DNA of 44,836 nt, from the NCBI RefSeq assembly GCF_000003605.2, contig NW_003147788.1, positions 76,585 through 121,420 of the forward strand, given 5' to 3'. Origin of the DNA: Saccoglossus kowalevskii (Eukaryota; Hemichordata; Enteropneusta; Harrimaniidae). The notes beneath the pieces were generated by a model, which was not told where the DNA came from, did no database searches, and was given only the letters and a program-made list of their open reading frames with translations. The stretch's first letter is position 1; each line of letters starts with the position of its first letter. The translations under genes were made by a program, and so were the position numbers. Of the stretch, positions 30,842-42,678 are shown piece after piece.

Positions 30842-32990
30842 ACAAGAGAACTGGTGATGGTTGTAAAACCATAACTGCCTCAGCACAAAGACTGTTATGT
30901 AATACAAGGAAATGTACTGTAGTGTTACCTCTGTGTAATTTACAATATATCTGCATTACCATTCACTGTGAAGGACAATGTGGAGTTCACTTAAATGACT
31001 GGTAAAAGCAAGGCTGTCATGTACACAATCATAATAACTGGAAATGGTTTCAGAACGGAAAGCTGTTTTATTACTGTAAATAATTATGAACAATAAAAAC
31101 TGAAATTTAGAAAAACTATGAACAATAAATTGAAAACCTGTGATTTGCAATACAGTTTCTAGAAAATTATTACAAGTCTCAGAAGTATTGGGGCAGTCAA
31201 TTTACAAACTCGCTAGCGAATTGGCTAACTGCTTGAGATGCTGAATTGTTCGAGTTACGAAAACATCGAGTCACAGAAATGACCACGCCCATATTGTAAC
31301 TCGATGTCCAATCATGATTAACAGTTAACAGAACTTCGAGTTACGGGCAAAATACATTTTGGTTTGTCTTGCACGTCCACATTCAGTAACTTTCAAAATT
31401 TAATTTTTTGACTTTAATTAGCAGTTATTCAAACTTCGAGTTAGTAAGTCCTGTGCGCGTCTGTAATGTCGCAACAATGTTACTGTTATTATTGCAACAA
31501 AACGCGCCAAAATCGTGTAATGTGAAGATTTGAGAATATGTTTGCCCGATTTCACACGTTGAACCAGTGACACGGAAAACAGTCATGGTTTTTTTAATTT
31601 ACAATGAATCGTTATATAATAAAAGAGAGAGAAAGTTGGAGATGATGAAAATATGGAATGACGCCGATAAGGAAATATCACGACCCTGGCCTCTGTATGC
31701 GGTCTATGATGGTTTGCAGGCTCCAGCAAGACGTCGACAAGAAGTTGTGAAGATGTACAGGTGACTAAGCCCAAAAGTTGAAACAAGCAAGCTTAATGCG
31801 TGGTCAAAAATGAAAGACGGTATCTGGATGAACAATAACTACAATCTACGTTGTTTACTGTTAATTAAAGTTCGAGTTACAAAATTTGAAAGTTAAACAA
31901 AACAAAAAATATATGTTGCCCGTAACTCAAATTTTGATTAACTATTATTTAAAGTTCGAGTTACTGAATGTGGACGTTCAACAAAAACCAAAATGTATGT
32001 TGCCCGTAACTCGAAGTTCTGTTAACTGTTAATTGAACATAGAGTTACAATTTGGGCGTGGTTTTACAAAAGTGGGCGTGGTTTCAAAAATATGGGCGTG
32101 GTCATTTCTGTAACTCAATGTTTTCGTAACTCGATGTCCTGATGGCTACCCCCAAAACGACGAATGAGGTTGAATATTATTAGCGGTTGGATGTGAAAAT
32201 TTATTTTCTCCTTCTTTGTAGGAAACTGTTTCTCAACTTGTCTCTTTATTTAGTTTCTAGTCGTATTCAAGATGGCTACCCCCATATAAACTGCAAATTA
32301 CTCGTACTAGTTTTACATGTCACACCTAGAATAACAAAGAAAATCATTCAGGGGAATCCAGACATGTACCAGGCTGCGTAAAAGCATGTTATATCACCTA
32401 AAGCAATATAGACTCGCCCAGAGTAGACGCGACCACAAATCGGCACCAGCGAGATTCGAAAGCCAACTGTTTAGACAAAACCCAATCAGTTAGCCAATTC
32501 TCTAGCGAGTTTGCAAATTGGCTGCCCCAATACTTCTGAGATTTGCTGTAACAGAACCATAACATTTATAAAAGGCACATTGCTGAGATTCACTTCGAGT
32601 ATACCTGAAATTTACTCTTACAATTACACACGAGTCGTCAAAACGTACAGTTTGGTGGCAGTTGGAAATGATACCAAGATTTAACAATTCCATGAGAACA
32701 TCGCGATGTTCTTTTAACACATGAAACGAATGTGCATAGGTCAAATTTTGTATAGTTTCAATACGCATACACGCACCCGTATATATTTTGACAATAAACC
32801 CCTCTTTCACATTGTGCAAATACAAACAAGACATTAAACGTTCCTGACAGTAACATGTAGTATAAACCCGAATGACAGTAGTGTTGTAGTATAAACCCGA
32901 ATGAAATGTAAATAGTCACGGTGAATACTTCTAGCCAGTCACCCCCCAAAAACGTCTTCAACTAGGTCAATCACTAATGTGCGGGGTCAT
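30842..32990. repeat. Segmental duplication, copy 2, interrupted by a 1.36-kb element
   Basis: Same sequence as 29120-29964, but split by the inverted-repeat element at 31177-32541. The insertion is absent from copy 1, which therefore supplies the empty site. Confidence 0.85.
31177..32541. mobile_element. Foldback/TIR element with 55-bp ends and long inner inverted repeats
   Basis: Outer terminal repeats 31177-31231 and 32487-32541 (TCTCAGAAGTATTGGGGCAG...) differ at 3 of 55 bases. Inner inverted repeats at about 31251-31446 and 31856-32133 are built from modules containing CGAGTTAC, CCACGCCC and GTTAACAGAACTTCGAG. The right arm is expanded by internal duplications (three GGGCGTGG against one on the left). 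A core of about 410 bp has one ORF of 65 codons (31567-31764), unlike any transposase I know. The element is nonautonomous. The target duplication is unclear. Confidence 0.85.
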
Positions 32991-33000
32991 TACCCAGGCC

Positions 33001-33640
33001 AATGACATTGAACTTTGCTCTTCCATAAAGCAACAGTTTCAGACTTCAAATAATCAAAAATACCCTTCATACCCTGGAGAAGTATGTCCATTGTTTCACA
33101 AGAACGACTGTCTTCTCAATTTCTCAAGATAAACGTTTTGTTTACAAGAAGGAAATGTCTTTTGGCAGCATTTCTTGTATTAATTTTCATTGCACAAAAA
33201 ACAGCAAATACTGTTACTGAAGCACAGAATTTGCATGTTTTTTTTCCCGGCCATTCACGCAAACTGCAAATCAAGTCTTTTACTGCATCCATAGTTGTTG
33301 ACACTTTGCATCCGCAATGATGGATGTATTGTGACGTATTTTGACCCCCGGAATCTGACCTTGCATTCTGGCTACATTTACCTCCCTTTCATCATACCAG
33401 TTCAATTTCCTTTCATTATTTCATCCAGATTCCATAACATTTAATACTAGTATTTAAAACCAACCTTTATTTCACAGTCACTCTAGTTTTCACTTTTCTA
33501 AAATTATCTTACTGATCAAAAGACTTTTCACTCCCATCATGTAATCTCCCATAGTACTTCCGCAGACACAGCGGCGATCGCCAACATATCTACAAATAAC
33601 CTCGCTCTCAGGAGCTGAGGGATGACGAGAACAGCTGTCT
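33001..33640. other. No gene recognised
   Basis: Unique DNA between the segmental duplication and the minisatellite. Two opposed ORFs (33084-33320 plus, 33116-33304 minus) overlap fully, and neither resembles a known protein. Confidence 0.5.
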
Positions 33641-33706
33641 ATAACGACATGAATAACGGTCTAACGACATGAATAACGGTCTAACGACATGAATAACGGT
33701 CTACAA
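33641..33706. repeat. 20-bp tandem repeat, three and a part copies
   Basis: Three exact copies of a 20-bp unit (ATAACGACATGAATAACGGT, later copies beginning CTAACG) and a fading fourth. No gene nearby. Confidence 0.9.
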
Positions 33707-33789
33707 CGACATCAACAATTGTGTAGTATTACGTTAACAACTTTGAAAGAGACGCCCATTAAGCATCAAAGCATTTAAGAATCTTTAAA

Positions 33790-34500
33790 AGCGCCCATTC
33801 TGAGTTTTGGAATTCATGGCATCTGGGTATGTGCATACAGATTGGACTGCAGAGTGGTTTGAAAGTATCGCATAATGGATTATTATAGTGTCCTGCAATT
33901 CAAGGCATCTCAATGGACCATACAGTGTGGCTTGAAATTTAAAGCGTTTTATTATTGAGTGGCTTAGAGAATGGATTACAGTGTGTCTTACAATTCGAAG
34001 CATCTCAAAATAGACTGAAGTGTGGCTTGAAATTCAAGGCCTATCAGAATAGACCATATTAAGTAGCTTGAATGGACTGTAGAGTGTGGTTGTTATTCAA
34101 GGTATCTCAGAATGGACCATATCGAGTGGATTAAAATTCAAGGCATCAGGAAATAGACCATACAAAAGATTTAACAATCCCAGAATAAACTACAGAAACT
34201 GGCTTTAATCTCACAAAGTGGCTTGTTATTCAATGTATCTCAGAATGGATTATAGAAAGGCATCTCAGAGGGGACCGTACTGAATGATTTGGAAATTAAG
34301 CCATTGTAGAATAAACAATATACAGCTGCTGGAAACTGTAAGCATCTCAAATAGGACTGTTTTGAGTTGTTTGTAATTCAAAGCATACCAAAATGCATCA
34401 TACGTTGTTGCTTGAAACTCAAGGCATCTCAGAATGAACTGTGAAGAGGCTTGAATTTCAATACTCCTAGAATGGATCATCGTTTGGCTTGAATTCTAAA
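33790..34500. repeat. Degenerate minisatellite, about 42 bp unit
   Basis: Recurring module approximating GGCATCTCAGAATGGAC followed by a variable stretch and GTGGCTTGAAATTCAA. It repeats roughly every 40-50 bp with many substitutions and small indels. Open frames across it are artefacts of the repeat. Confidence 0.75.
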
Positions 34501-34630
34501 GCCCCACAGTATGAACTAGTATGTACTAGAACAAGTAAATGTATTGCATAATTAATTTCAGTATACACGAAGTAGTTACTGTAAATTCATATACACAATT
34601 TAAAAAAAAAAACATGTCTTGTACACATGT
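34326..34630. repeat. Local direct duplication, copy 1
   Basis: About 300 bp here recurs at 35265-35537 with high identity, in direct orientation and about 0.94 kb away. Both contain units of the 42-bp class minisatellite, then a common unique tail that ends near TGTCTTGTACAC. Confidence 0.85.
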
Positions 34631-34641
34631 CATATACTTAC

Positions 34642-34706
34642 GTGAAGTCTTCTTCTATACCAGACTGGGCAGTGTGGCATAGCATGAACTGTGAGGCGAA
34701 TTTATA
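34642..34706 (-). promoter_or_regulatory. Orphan lectin-type promoter and first exon, gene missing
   Basis: On the minus strand this stretch matches the promoter and noncoding first exon of lectin copy 2: TATAAA at 34701-34706, a similar leader, and a GTAAG donor at 34641-34637. Homology continues upstream (to about 35105 here, matching up to about 43320 there). No lectin exon follows on the minus strand: the next kilobase is degenerate minisatellite. It looks like the remains of a divergent partner of lectin copy 1. Confidence 0.6.
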
Positions 34707-35264
34707 GAAGTTTCAGTGTACAAACAACAAATAGAGCACAAATATATTAGATTAATCTACTTATGGCTGTGTTAATGAGTTCGTGTCACTGATGATATTA
34801 GATAAGTTGTTTTGAAACGTGAGATGGACACATGTTTGTTATCAGTGGGCGTCTTTAACGCATATTCCTGGGAGAAAAACTGCTGAAAACATGACTTGTC
34901 TATAGTGCTTCTGAGAGCGTGATGACGATTATAGTTTAGTTCGTTTGTACAGGTGCTTTTATCTCAGCACAATCAGTTTTCGCAACAAAATTGCAATGTT
35001 CAAATAGCAATTTTATATTCTACACTGAGATGTTGACGAAACATTTTAGATGACTTGTAATAATGTTATGTCACATAATATGCAAGTTATTCCATATGGT
35101 ATTTAAGAAATCAAACTAAAATACGAACTGTTGCCTTAACATAATGATAAACCGACAGTAGTGTATTATTTCTCTCAAACTTGTTTTGTTTTGACCATTC
35201 ATACGAAGTATAATTGTTGTGACCATCCATACCAAATATAATTGTTGTGACCATCCATACTGTA

Positions 35265-35537
35265 AGTATCTCAAATAGGAATGTATTGAGTGGTTTGTAA
35301 TTCAAAGCAAACCAGAATGCATCATACGTTGTTGCTTGAAACGCAAGGAATCTCAGAATGGACTGTGAAGAGGCTTGAAATTCAATACTCCTAGAATGGA
35401 TCATCGTTCGGCTTGAATTCTAAAGCCCCACAGTATGAACTAGTATGTACTAGAACAAGTAAATGTATTGCATAATTAATTTCAGTATACACGAAGTAGT
35501 TACTGTAAATTCATATACACAATGTCTTGTACACGTT
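35265..35537. repeat. Local direct duplication, copy 2
   Basis: Second copy of 34326-34630. It sits inside lectin block A, between the spacer and the sequence resembling a lectin 3' flank, so it entered after the block was formed. Confidence 0.85.
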
Positions 35538-36430
35538 CATCTACTATTGTAGAAAACACCCAGGATGATGGCAAATGGGACACGTGGGATTCAAAGAGGT
35601 TGTAGCAGGTTAGTAAAAACTATTATATTACTTGAAAATAATTCACTCAACATTTTGAATGAGTAATGATAATGTACATATGATAACTCAGGTGTAAATC
35701 TTGAAGACACTACAAAATATTGTGTGATGTTGATACTACTTGGATATGAAATAAGACTCAAACAAACAAACAAACAAACATACTCAAACTTGTCGACATT
35801 AATAATATTTTTCAACTTTCTAAATGTAATTTCAGATCGTGTTCGATGCCATTGTTCACCTGGAATGATTAGTGTGTGAAATCTGCCTGAAAAAAATGTC
35901 CATGCACGAATATATGCTTCCAATGACAATAATGACAAACATGTGTTTCAATGAACTATTTAAACACAATAACTGACACGAATTCTTGCAAAAAATGTTG
36001 AAATATTTATATAAGTGAACTGACAAAATATTTTCTGATATCAAATTAATTAAAACGGTTTGACAGGTATGTCAAAAGTGGATAATTAAATCGTAAAAAC
36101 TGTAAAACTGTAAAAAATATAGCGTTCGTATTTAATCTGGTTTCGACGCATTTGTATTTTGCAACGCGTTAAATTAAGAAGTCCTGCTAATGGTGATATG
36201 AAAATGTATTTGTATTTTTCTGTTTCAAGCCATTTGTGTTTCAAACATGACAGCCTCGTGTTCATATATCCATTTTTAATTCATGAAATCTATTTTTAAT
36301 TCATATTATAGCGGAGAAAGCACATCATCAATGTTAGGTAGTGATTTTTAGTTTAACAGACACTCTACTAATCACGTGTTTCGCATGTTTTTATGTTTAT
36401 AATTTGACTGTACCCAGTTCTTGTACCACC

Positions 36431-37879
36431 ATGAAGTATCTTATCTTTACCCTCGTTTTGGTCAGCACGATATCCTGGCCATATTCTGTTCATGGTATGT
36501 ATAGAAATTGATATTATTATTGTATAATTACTTGTGTACTGGATTTCTGTGCAAACTATGGTCATCAGAACAATGATAGTTGTTCGAGTTGTATGGACAA
36601 CTATAATGCATCTCCGTTAGTGTTATCCAAACAATAGTACCTTACTGTATAATGTTATTGTTCGCACTGCGACACAGATATTTCATTATGTGGGTTATAT
36701 ATCCCGCTGTTCGTTATCTGTCTATGTAATGATTTGAGGCTATGACGTTTAGTTTAGTTATTTGCATAATGATATATATACAATGTCATGGAACATCTCG
36801 TGAGTATTTAGACTCAGTTCCAGGCCTAGCGGTTGAGCAATAAGTGCTCCTCTCCAGTGCGTTATTCTCCTCCCGGACTTGGTGACCAATACTCACTTGG
36901 TTCACTCTACCGTGAGAAGTCTGTTCTCAGTTTACAGTCTTCGACAGACTAAATTCAAATAACGACTTTCCAGTTCGTTTTTTCCAACTCTCATGTTTGT
37001 GATTGAAGAACATATTCAACAACATCGATTGTGTTATATATTTTCTCCATTGCAGGACATATGCTTCTAAATCACGTTGTGGAGTATGAAATCTACACTG
37101 ATGCAGTTACTTGGGATGAAGCAATACAAAGATGTGAAAGTGAGAATGGACAATTGGCCAGGATTCCCGATAAACGCACAGACGATCTTCTCAGAGATTA
37201 TATATACTACTCTGGTGCTAACAATTCGGTTGAAACTGGGTTTTGGATTGGTCTGAACGACAGAGCTACCGAAAATACATTTGTGTGGCTCAATGGTGGA
37301 CCTGTTTGTTAAACAAACTGGGCTAATGACGAACCAAACAATAACACCAAGCGTAACGCAGCTGAGGGCCAAGATTGTGCACAACTGAGGTGAGTTTACA
37401 AATGATAACCTGAAAGTTTTGTTTAGGTGTTACTCTATTATATGCCAATAAATCAATGAATGCAGTGCCATGAATTATATTACTTTACGTTATAATTAGT
37501 GTTATAATGCAACTACCAAAACGTCTTTCATGTTGGGCTGCAAAAACAAACATTATTTTAAAAATTGCATGTGGATAGTTTCCCAACGTTATTTTATTTT
37601 ATTTTATTTTATTTCATTTCATTTTGCAGAAAAAGCAGGGACTTCAAATGCGATGATGAGTATTGTAATGACATCAGAACAAAAGGTTATATTTGTGAAA
37701 AACAAGGTACGTTTCCGTCATATAAATAACCACAACAAATTATCTACTTTAAACTTAATCTGCAACTGAAAAGACTTGTCAACATGAACTATTTTAGACA
37801 ATATTTTAAGCAATAAGCTGTTGTTATATGTACAATTTTTATTTTTTTTTCAGTTTGCAACTTCTGTGATACTTGTTAG
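36431..37879 (+). pseudogene. C-type lectin copy 1, secreted, with a premature stop in the lectin domain
   Basis: Exons 36431-36494 (signal peptide), 37056-37389, 37630-37706 and 37854-37879 follow the same phases and layout as the intact lectin at 41131-42666. Exon 2 is exactly 334 nt in both. The encoded domain keeps TWDEA, LARIPDKRTDD, WIGLND and GGPVC, then hits TAA at 37310-37312 where the intact copy has Tyr in VCYTNW. Downstream the frame stays open and keeps NWANDEPNN, the classical mannose-type EPN, then QDC and a Cys-rich tail. The usual Trp before the DD of the WND-type calcium motif is Cys here (FKCDDEYC). A single substitution turns a Tyr codon into TAA, so this is either a recent pseudogene, a null allele or a base error. 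The upstream TATA region seen in copy 3 is also missing. Confidence 0.85.
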
Positions 37880-37978
37880 ATCGTCAACACCAATTACACA
37901 ACCAACGTATTGTGACAACCCGATGACCATAGGTCTACATTAATTAGGATATATCATTCTGTATCTGCATGCTGTACT

Positions 37979-37984
37979 AATAAA
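37979..37984 (+). terminator. Poly(A) signal of lectin copy 1
   Basis: AATAAA lies 100 bp downstream of the terminal stop codon of lectin copy 1. Spacing and strand agree with a normal 3' end, so the 3' part of this copy is intact even though its reading frame is interrupted. Confidence 0.6.
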
Positions 37985-40900
37985 ACAAATCATCCTATAG
38001 ACATAAAGTGTGTTTATTTAATACTCGCTATCAAACTCATCGCCACATCATCTTCCATCTTCCATTTTGATTAGGGTATCGTTAACTATAATATATGACA
38101 TCATTTGCATGCAGTGTGTGAAGTAGATGACACATACCACAAACTCCAAAACCACAAAACCGATTTCTGAAAGTGCCAGTATTGAGGCCAATACTGAATT
38201 AATTTTCCATTTACTTAGTCTGCCAAGAGTTATATGATCTTCGCCACTGAACTGCGTGAGTTGCTTTTAAGCAATATAAATTGTTTGACTCACACTGATA
38301 ATAAGATGGAACAATAAGACAAATACCACTCACAATTAGGTTGGCTTAAAAAATAAGCAAGGTATTTTCCAAATTAATGGAATAAAGTATAAATGATACA
38401 GGTTATGGTGTATCCACAAAAGCACCTGAATTTTTTAAAGCAGACTTGTGGACTTACAGATGAAAATGTATTTGTTGACGTGGCAAATACTTGATTTTTT
38501 CAGTGATTTTCTTGTTTTGTCTGGTTTTTCTTTGCCACTTCTGCAACACTCGGAAAACTGATTTCCGTCTTCCACTCTCTCAGCAAACAGTTCAAGATGC
38601 TTTCAACATGTTTGCTCACCGATGACTACATAAGTTTTAACAATATCCAGCAGTCACCAATTCAAATTTATCACAGTAATCACAGACTGTTCACACTGTG
38701 TGCAAGTGCGAATTGAAGCACATAACGGAGATTTTTCCCTTTATGAGTTAGTACTATATGCATTACAGCCTTGTTCAGAACAAAAAATGTCTACAAATAT
38801 AGAACACGTCGTGATATATATTAGAAAGGGTGACTCGTGTTGGAAGTAGTCAAATACAAGTTAATCGCTAGATGTGTGAAAGAAACCTGGCTTCCGCTTA
38901 TGGATACAATCATTTTAGCCGCGTAACGTACATATGATGTTGAGAATGATAATTTATGGCTGTAGATGTGATTGACTATCATCCATTCGAGTGTTTTATC
39001 TACTGATTTCTATTACTATGGGAGTGAAAGTATCAAGTGTTACTGTGTTGTTCCAAATGAAAATATCAGTCACGTGAATGGTGTTATTTTATATTCCCAC
39101 TCTGTGACCAGCATTACTTTTACGATTGTTATAAAGCATAACTGTTGGGCATTTTAAATAAACATAAATAAATGAGAACAAGAATAGTGTTTCCCAATTT
39201 CGTGTTGTAATACTTCCCATGTATTTCATATGTTTTTTTTTCATAAAAACTATGTATTTGTATGTAATTTACGCGACTGTGTCAATGTCGGTTAGCTCTT
39301 GTAAAGCTCTTCCCTGTGACTCTCACTTCAGACGATTACAATGAAAAATAAAATATGAAAAACAATAAGCAAAAGATGTTGGCCAGTTTGAATATTTTGT
39401 CAATCTACGAGCAGTAATGTACCCCATACAGAGACGTATATGTATGAAAAGTAGTGTCTGAATAATATGACATCACCAAATTAACATATTACAATTAAGA
39501 AGCAGAACAGCACAATTATCTCAGAATTGACATTGAGATAAGTCAACAGAAATAAGCAGTCACTGTATACAATCAAAAAGCATATTCATTGAACTGATTT
39601 GAACGTTACTAGCTCTAAACATTATAGAATGGGACGTGAATGAAAATTGTAAATACAAGTAATTGCCTGCGTACTTGAAAGCATGCATAGCTTGGAAATC
39701 TTATGTAAGGTGGCACTATACAAGTGAAAACTAACTATTGGGAACAACAATACAACTCTTTCATAGGAGGTTGCCATGTTTTTCTGTCGAAAAGTACCAT
39801 CCCAAAAGATCCATGACAAAGTAAAAAAGAAGCCTGATAACAAAGAATGAGAACATGATGGACCAATCAAAATGCCGGAACCATTACTAGTTACCGGCCT
39901 CTTGTAGCTTGGTGCGCCATAACACTTTAGGCGGTAACCTACCGAAGACGTAACCCTCACGATGAAAACGAAAGTACACACCATGGACAATGATAAAACA
40001 TAGAGGGCAGATTGCAACGAAATTGTATTTATTTATTTATGAAATAAACAAATCTGATTGGTCCTTGAACGCAATTTGATATTGCGACATCACCAACAAT
40101 TCAACCAATAAACATACCTATTTTAATGACGAGACAAAACATTTTTGTTGAAACTTTTATGATCAATCTTAATGTTCTACCGATACTTTTACTCATTCAC
40201 CAATACACCAATTGTTTTAAATTTAATTTTAAGACTCCTCTCCAAGCTCCCTCGTCTGAACTGCCACTACTGTTTGTCAATTTACTGTTACGATGTGTGA
40301 AGAAGACTAATATAACTAACACACAGTTTAGTTCTAATGTGTCTCTAATACATTAAATGTATCGATAATTTGTTTAACTTCAGCCGATAAACTGGCCGTA
40401 ATTACGTAATGCGTTGATGCGTAATGACTTGCAGAGAAGTTGCCGGAAACACTGCAGCAAACTCCAACGTTTACTTACGCAACTCTTTATGAAGGTTATA
40501 GCATCATACATCCTAGAAGATTGTGTCATGACCTCCGCCCTCTATAGTTGAACTAGCTTATTACATGGTAATGATTAAATTTGTATATTGAGCTGACTGA
40601 CACTTACTTAAACATTATTAATAGTACACGATATCACTTCACCTAATACATGTGTAAAATTAAATACTTTTGTGTCTTTTTTTTCACTTTTTGAATGTTT
40701 TTAATTTATTTGTCATGTCTGGGATATCATCTTTGTGTAATTGCTTGTTCTATTGCAACACCTTGTAAAATAATTTAACTCTTTTTTGAGTCCCGTAATA
40801 GACAATACTTCGTGTGTTTACGCTAGAGTCATTGATTACGGCAGGTGAATATCGGTACCTTTCAAAAATTTATACTGTAATATTTCACCCACTTGTGCTA

Positions 40901-41034
40901 TACTAATGAAGTAAATAATGATGATGAGTCTACATCTGATAACACAGGTGTACATCTTTAAGACAGTAGAATATATTGTGATGAGTGTACTACTTAGATA
41001 TGAAATAAGACACACATTATACGTCCATATCAGC
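37985..41034. other. Intergenic stretch between lectin copies 1 and 2, no gene recognised
   Basis: About 3 kb of AT-rich DNA between two convergent lectin 3' ends. ORFs up to 131 codons (39622-40017, minus) have no recognisable motif or splice partners. 40940-41015 resembles 35680-35765. Confidence 0.5.
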
Positions 41035-41040
41035 TTTATT
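41035..41040 (-). terminator. Poly(A) signal of lectin copy 2
   Basis: AATAAA on the minus strand, about 90 bp after the TGA of the intact lectin. Confidence 0.6.
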
Positions 41041-41130
41041 GTATTAGTTTAGCATGCAAATACAGAAATTAGATCTACAAAAAATATGTAGGCCCATGGC
41101 CACCGAACTACAACAATGCGTCGATTGTAT

Positions 41131-42666
41131 TCATGGTTCTGGGCATTTAGAACAGCTGCAAGCTGAAATAAAACAACAACGAAAATTTAACGTCATTTTC
41201 AAAAATAAAAACGCATAATACGAACAATGACGTCATATTAGTATTATTATGCCAATTCTACGATAATTGCCAGTTTTAATGTTTAATATTATATAAATAC
41301 AAAACAGTGCTAGTCATGCCTGCCTTCAAAACCGCACATGAGCACACATACTTGTACTTGCTTGTACCTCTCTCAATACCCTTCTCTCAAGTTGAATCTT
41401 ACATGTAGTTATGACCCACATAAGATTGCGTTTTAATTGAATAAAAATGCAACAAAGTAGAAACAACATTATACATGTTGTAACTTAAGATAGAAATGTT
41501 AGTAATAGGTGTAAACATCAGTGTCGCATTATTACACACTAACATACCTTGTACTTCACAAATGAAACCCTTCTCTCTGATATCAACACCAGTGCAATAT
41601 TCATCATCCCATTTAAAGTCTGTTGTTTTTCTACAAAGACAACAAATTACAATATAATTTACCTATCTGTATAAACAGTAAACACTAGATGTGACCGCCA
41701 TCGTGAAATAAAAAGTAAATAATGTGCATACGTTGTACATACAATAACAAACACATATATTTGGTCGTACAACCGAATATGGGCGAATACAACTTTCATT
41801 TGTTTATATCGGACATAGTAGCATTGTAATGAAAGCAGGAAAATATATACTAATATGATTGGCATAAGAATACCACACCGTATATACAGGCAGTATGGGA
41901 TCGCATCGATTACGCTCCTGTCATCAAAATAACTGTTGTTGATACCTGTGGTATTCTTACAATAATCTTATATTTAGGGATGGATGAAAGATGGCCAAAT
42001 ATTTTGTCTATGGCTATCATACTCACCTCAGTTGACCACAGTCCTGACCCTGCGGGTTTTTATTAGTGTTGTTATCTGGTTCCCCTTCACCCCAGTTTGT
42101 GTAACACACCTCTCCACCATTAATCCATTTAAAGTTGTCCTCTTCATTTCTATCGTTCAGGCCAATCCAAAATCCAGTATCAACCTGATCACCTAAGCCA
42201 CTGTCTCTTATGTATTGTGTGATAAAATCATCTGTGCGTTTGTCGGGAATTCGTGCCAAGGTTCCTCCAAGACTAGCACATTCAGCTATTGCTTCATCCC
42301 AAGTATAGCTTCCAGCGACAATATGGTACTCCACAGCTACGTGGTTACTAATTGTGTATGCTGTAATTGAATAAAACATGTATTTTTAATCGTGTTTAGA
42401 TTGTTTTGTTAACGTGTAAAGTAAACAGAACCTAGTTGCAGTAACAACAATATATTTAGCTACATTTCAAAAATATGTATTAACTACATTAAAAAAATAT
42501 GTATTAACTACATTACAAAAATATGTCTTAGCTACATTTCAATAATATGTATTAACTACTTTTCATTGGTATATTTAAGGTATACTTGTATAATAAAGGC
42601 TTACATACCATGAGTAGAGAACACACATGATACCAGGACGAATAGGGTAATGTTAATAATCTTCAT
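41131..42666 (-). CDS. C-type lectin copy 2, secreted single-domain lectin, 4 coding exons, intact
   Basis: Coding exons 42609-42666, 42027-42360, 41548-41630 and 41131-41162 (TGA at 41131-41133) join with GT-AG introns to give 168 aa. Residues 1-20 are a signal peptide. The C-type lectin-like domain spans about 27-156: TWDEA (39-43), WIGL (84-87), YTNW, EPD (113-115), QDC and KWDDEYC (137-143), ending with FICE. Canonical disulfide partners are probably C47-C155 and C127-C143, and C105 is extra. A short tail carries three more cysteines (C160, C162, C165). EPD sits where mannose-type lectins have EPN, and WDD where they have WND. The calcium site looks present but not standard. The gene is head-to-head with lectin copy 3. 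Secretion and sugar binding (immune or mucus role) are family inferences. Confidence 0.93.
42455..42560. repeat. 27-bp tandem repeat in lectin copy 2 intron 1
   Basis: About four imperfect copies of a unit containing AATATGTATTAACTACATT. Confined to the intron. Confidence 0.85.
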
Positions 42667-42678
42667 CTTGATACCAGA

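Larger units (their letters stand above)
34642..36500. repeat. Lectin duplication block A
   Basis: Segments at 34642-35105, 35865-36000 and 36290-36500 match 42824-43320, 43325-43600 and 44180-44400 in the same order and orientation. This is block A of a duplicated head-to-head lectin locus. A further piece at about 35680-35765 resembles 40940-41015, the sequence beyond the 3' end of lectin copy 2. The block is broken by a local 300-bp duplication. Confidence 0.75.

Noticed and set aside
33084-33320. Opposed ORFs of 78 and 62 codons
   Set aside because: They overlap fully on opposite strands, with no domain, splice partner or paralog seen.
36830-36960. tRNA-derived SINE in lectin copy 1 intron
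   Set aside because: CCTAGCGGTTGAGCA resembles an A box, but no B box or tail follows at the right distance.
39622-40017. 131-codon minus-strand ORF between lectins
   Set aside because: Length alone. Composition is ordinary and no motif or promoter supports it.
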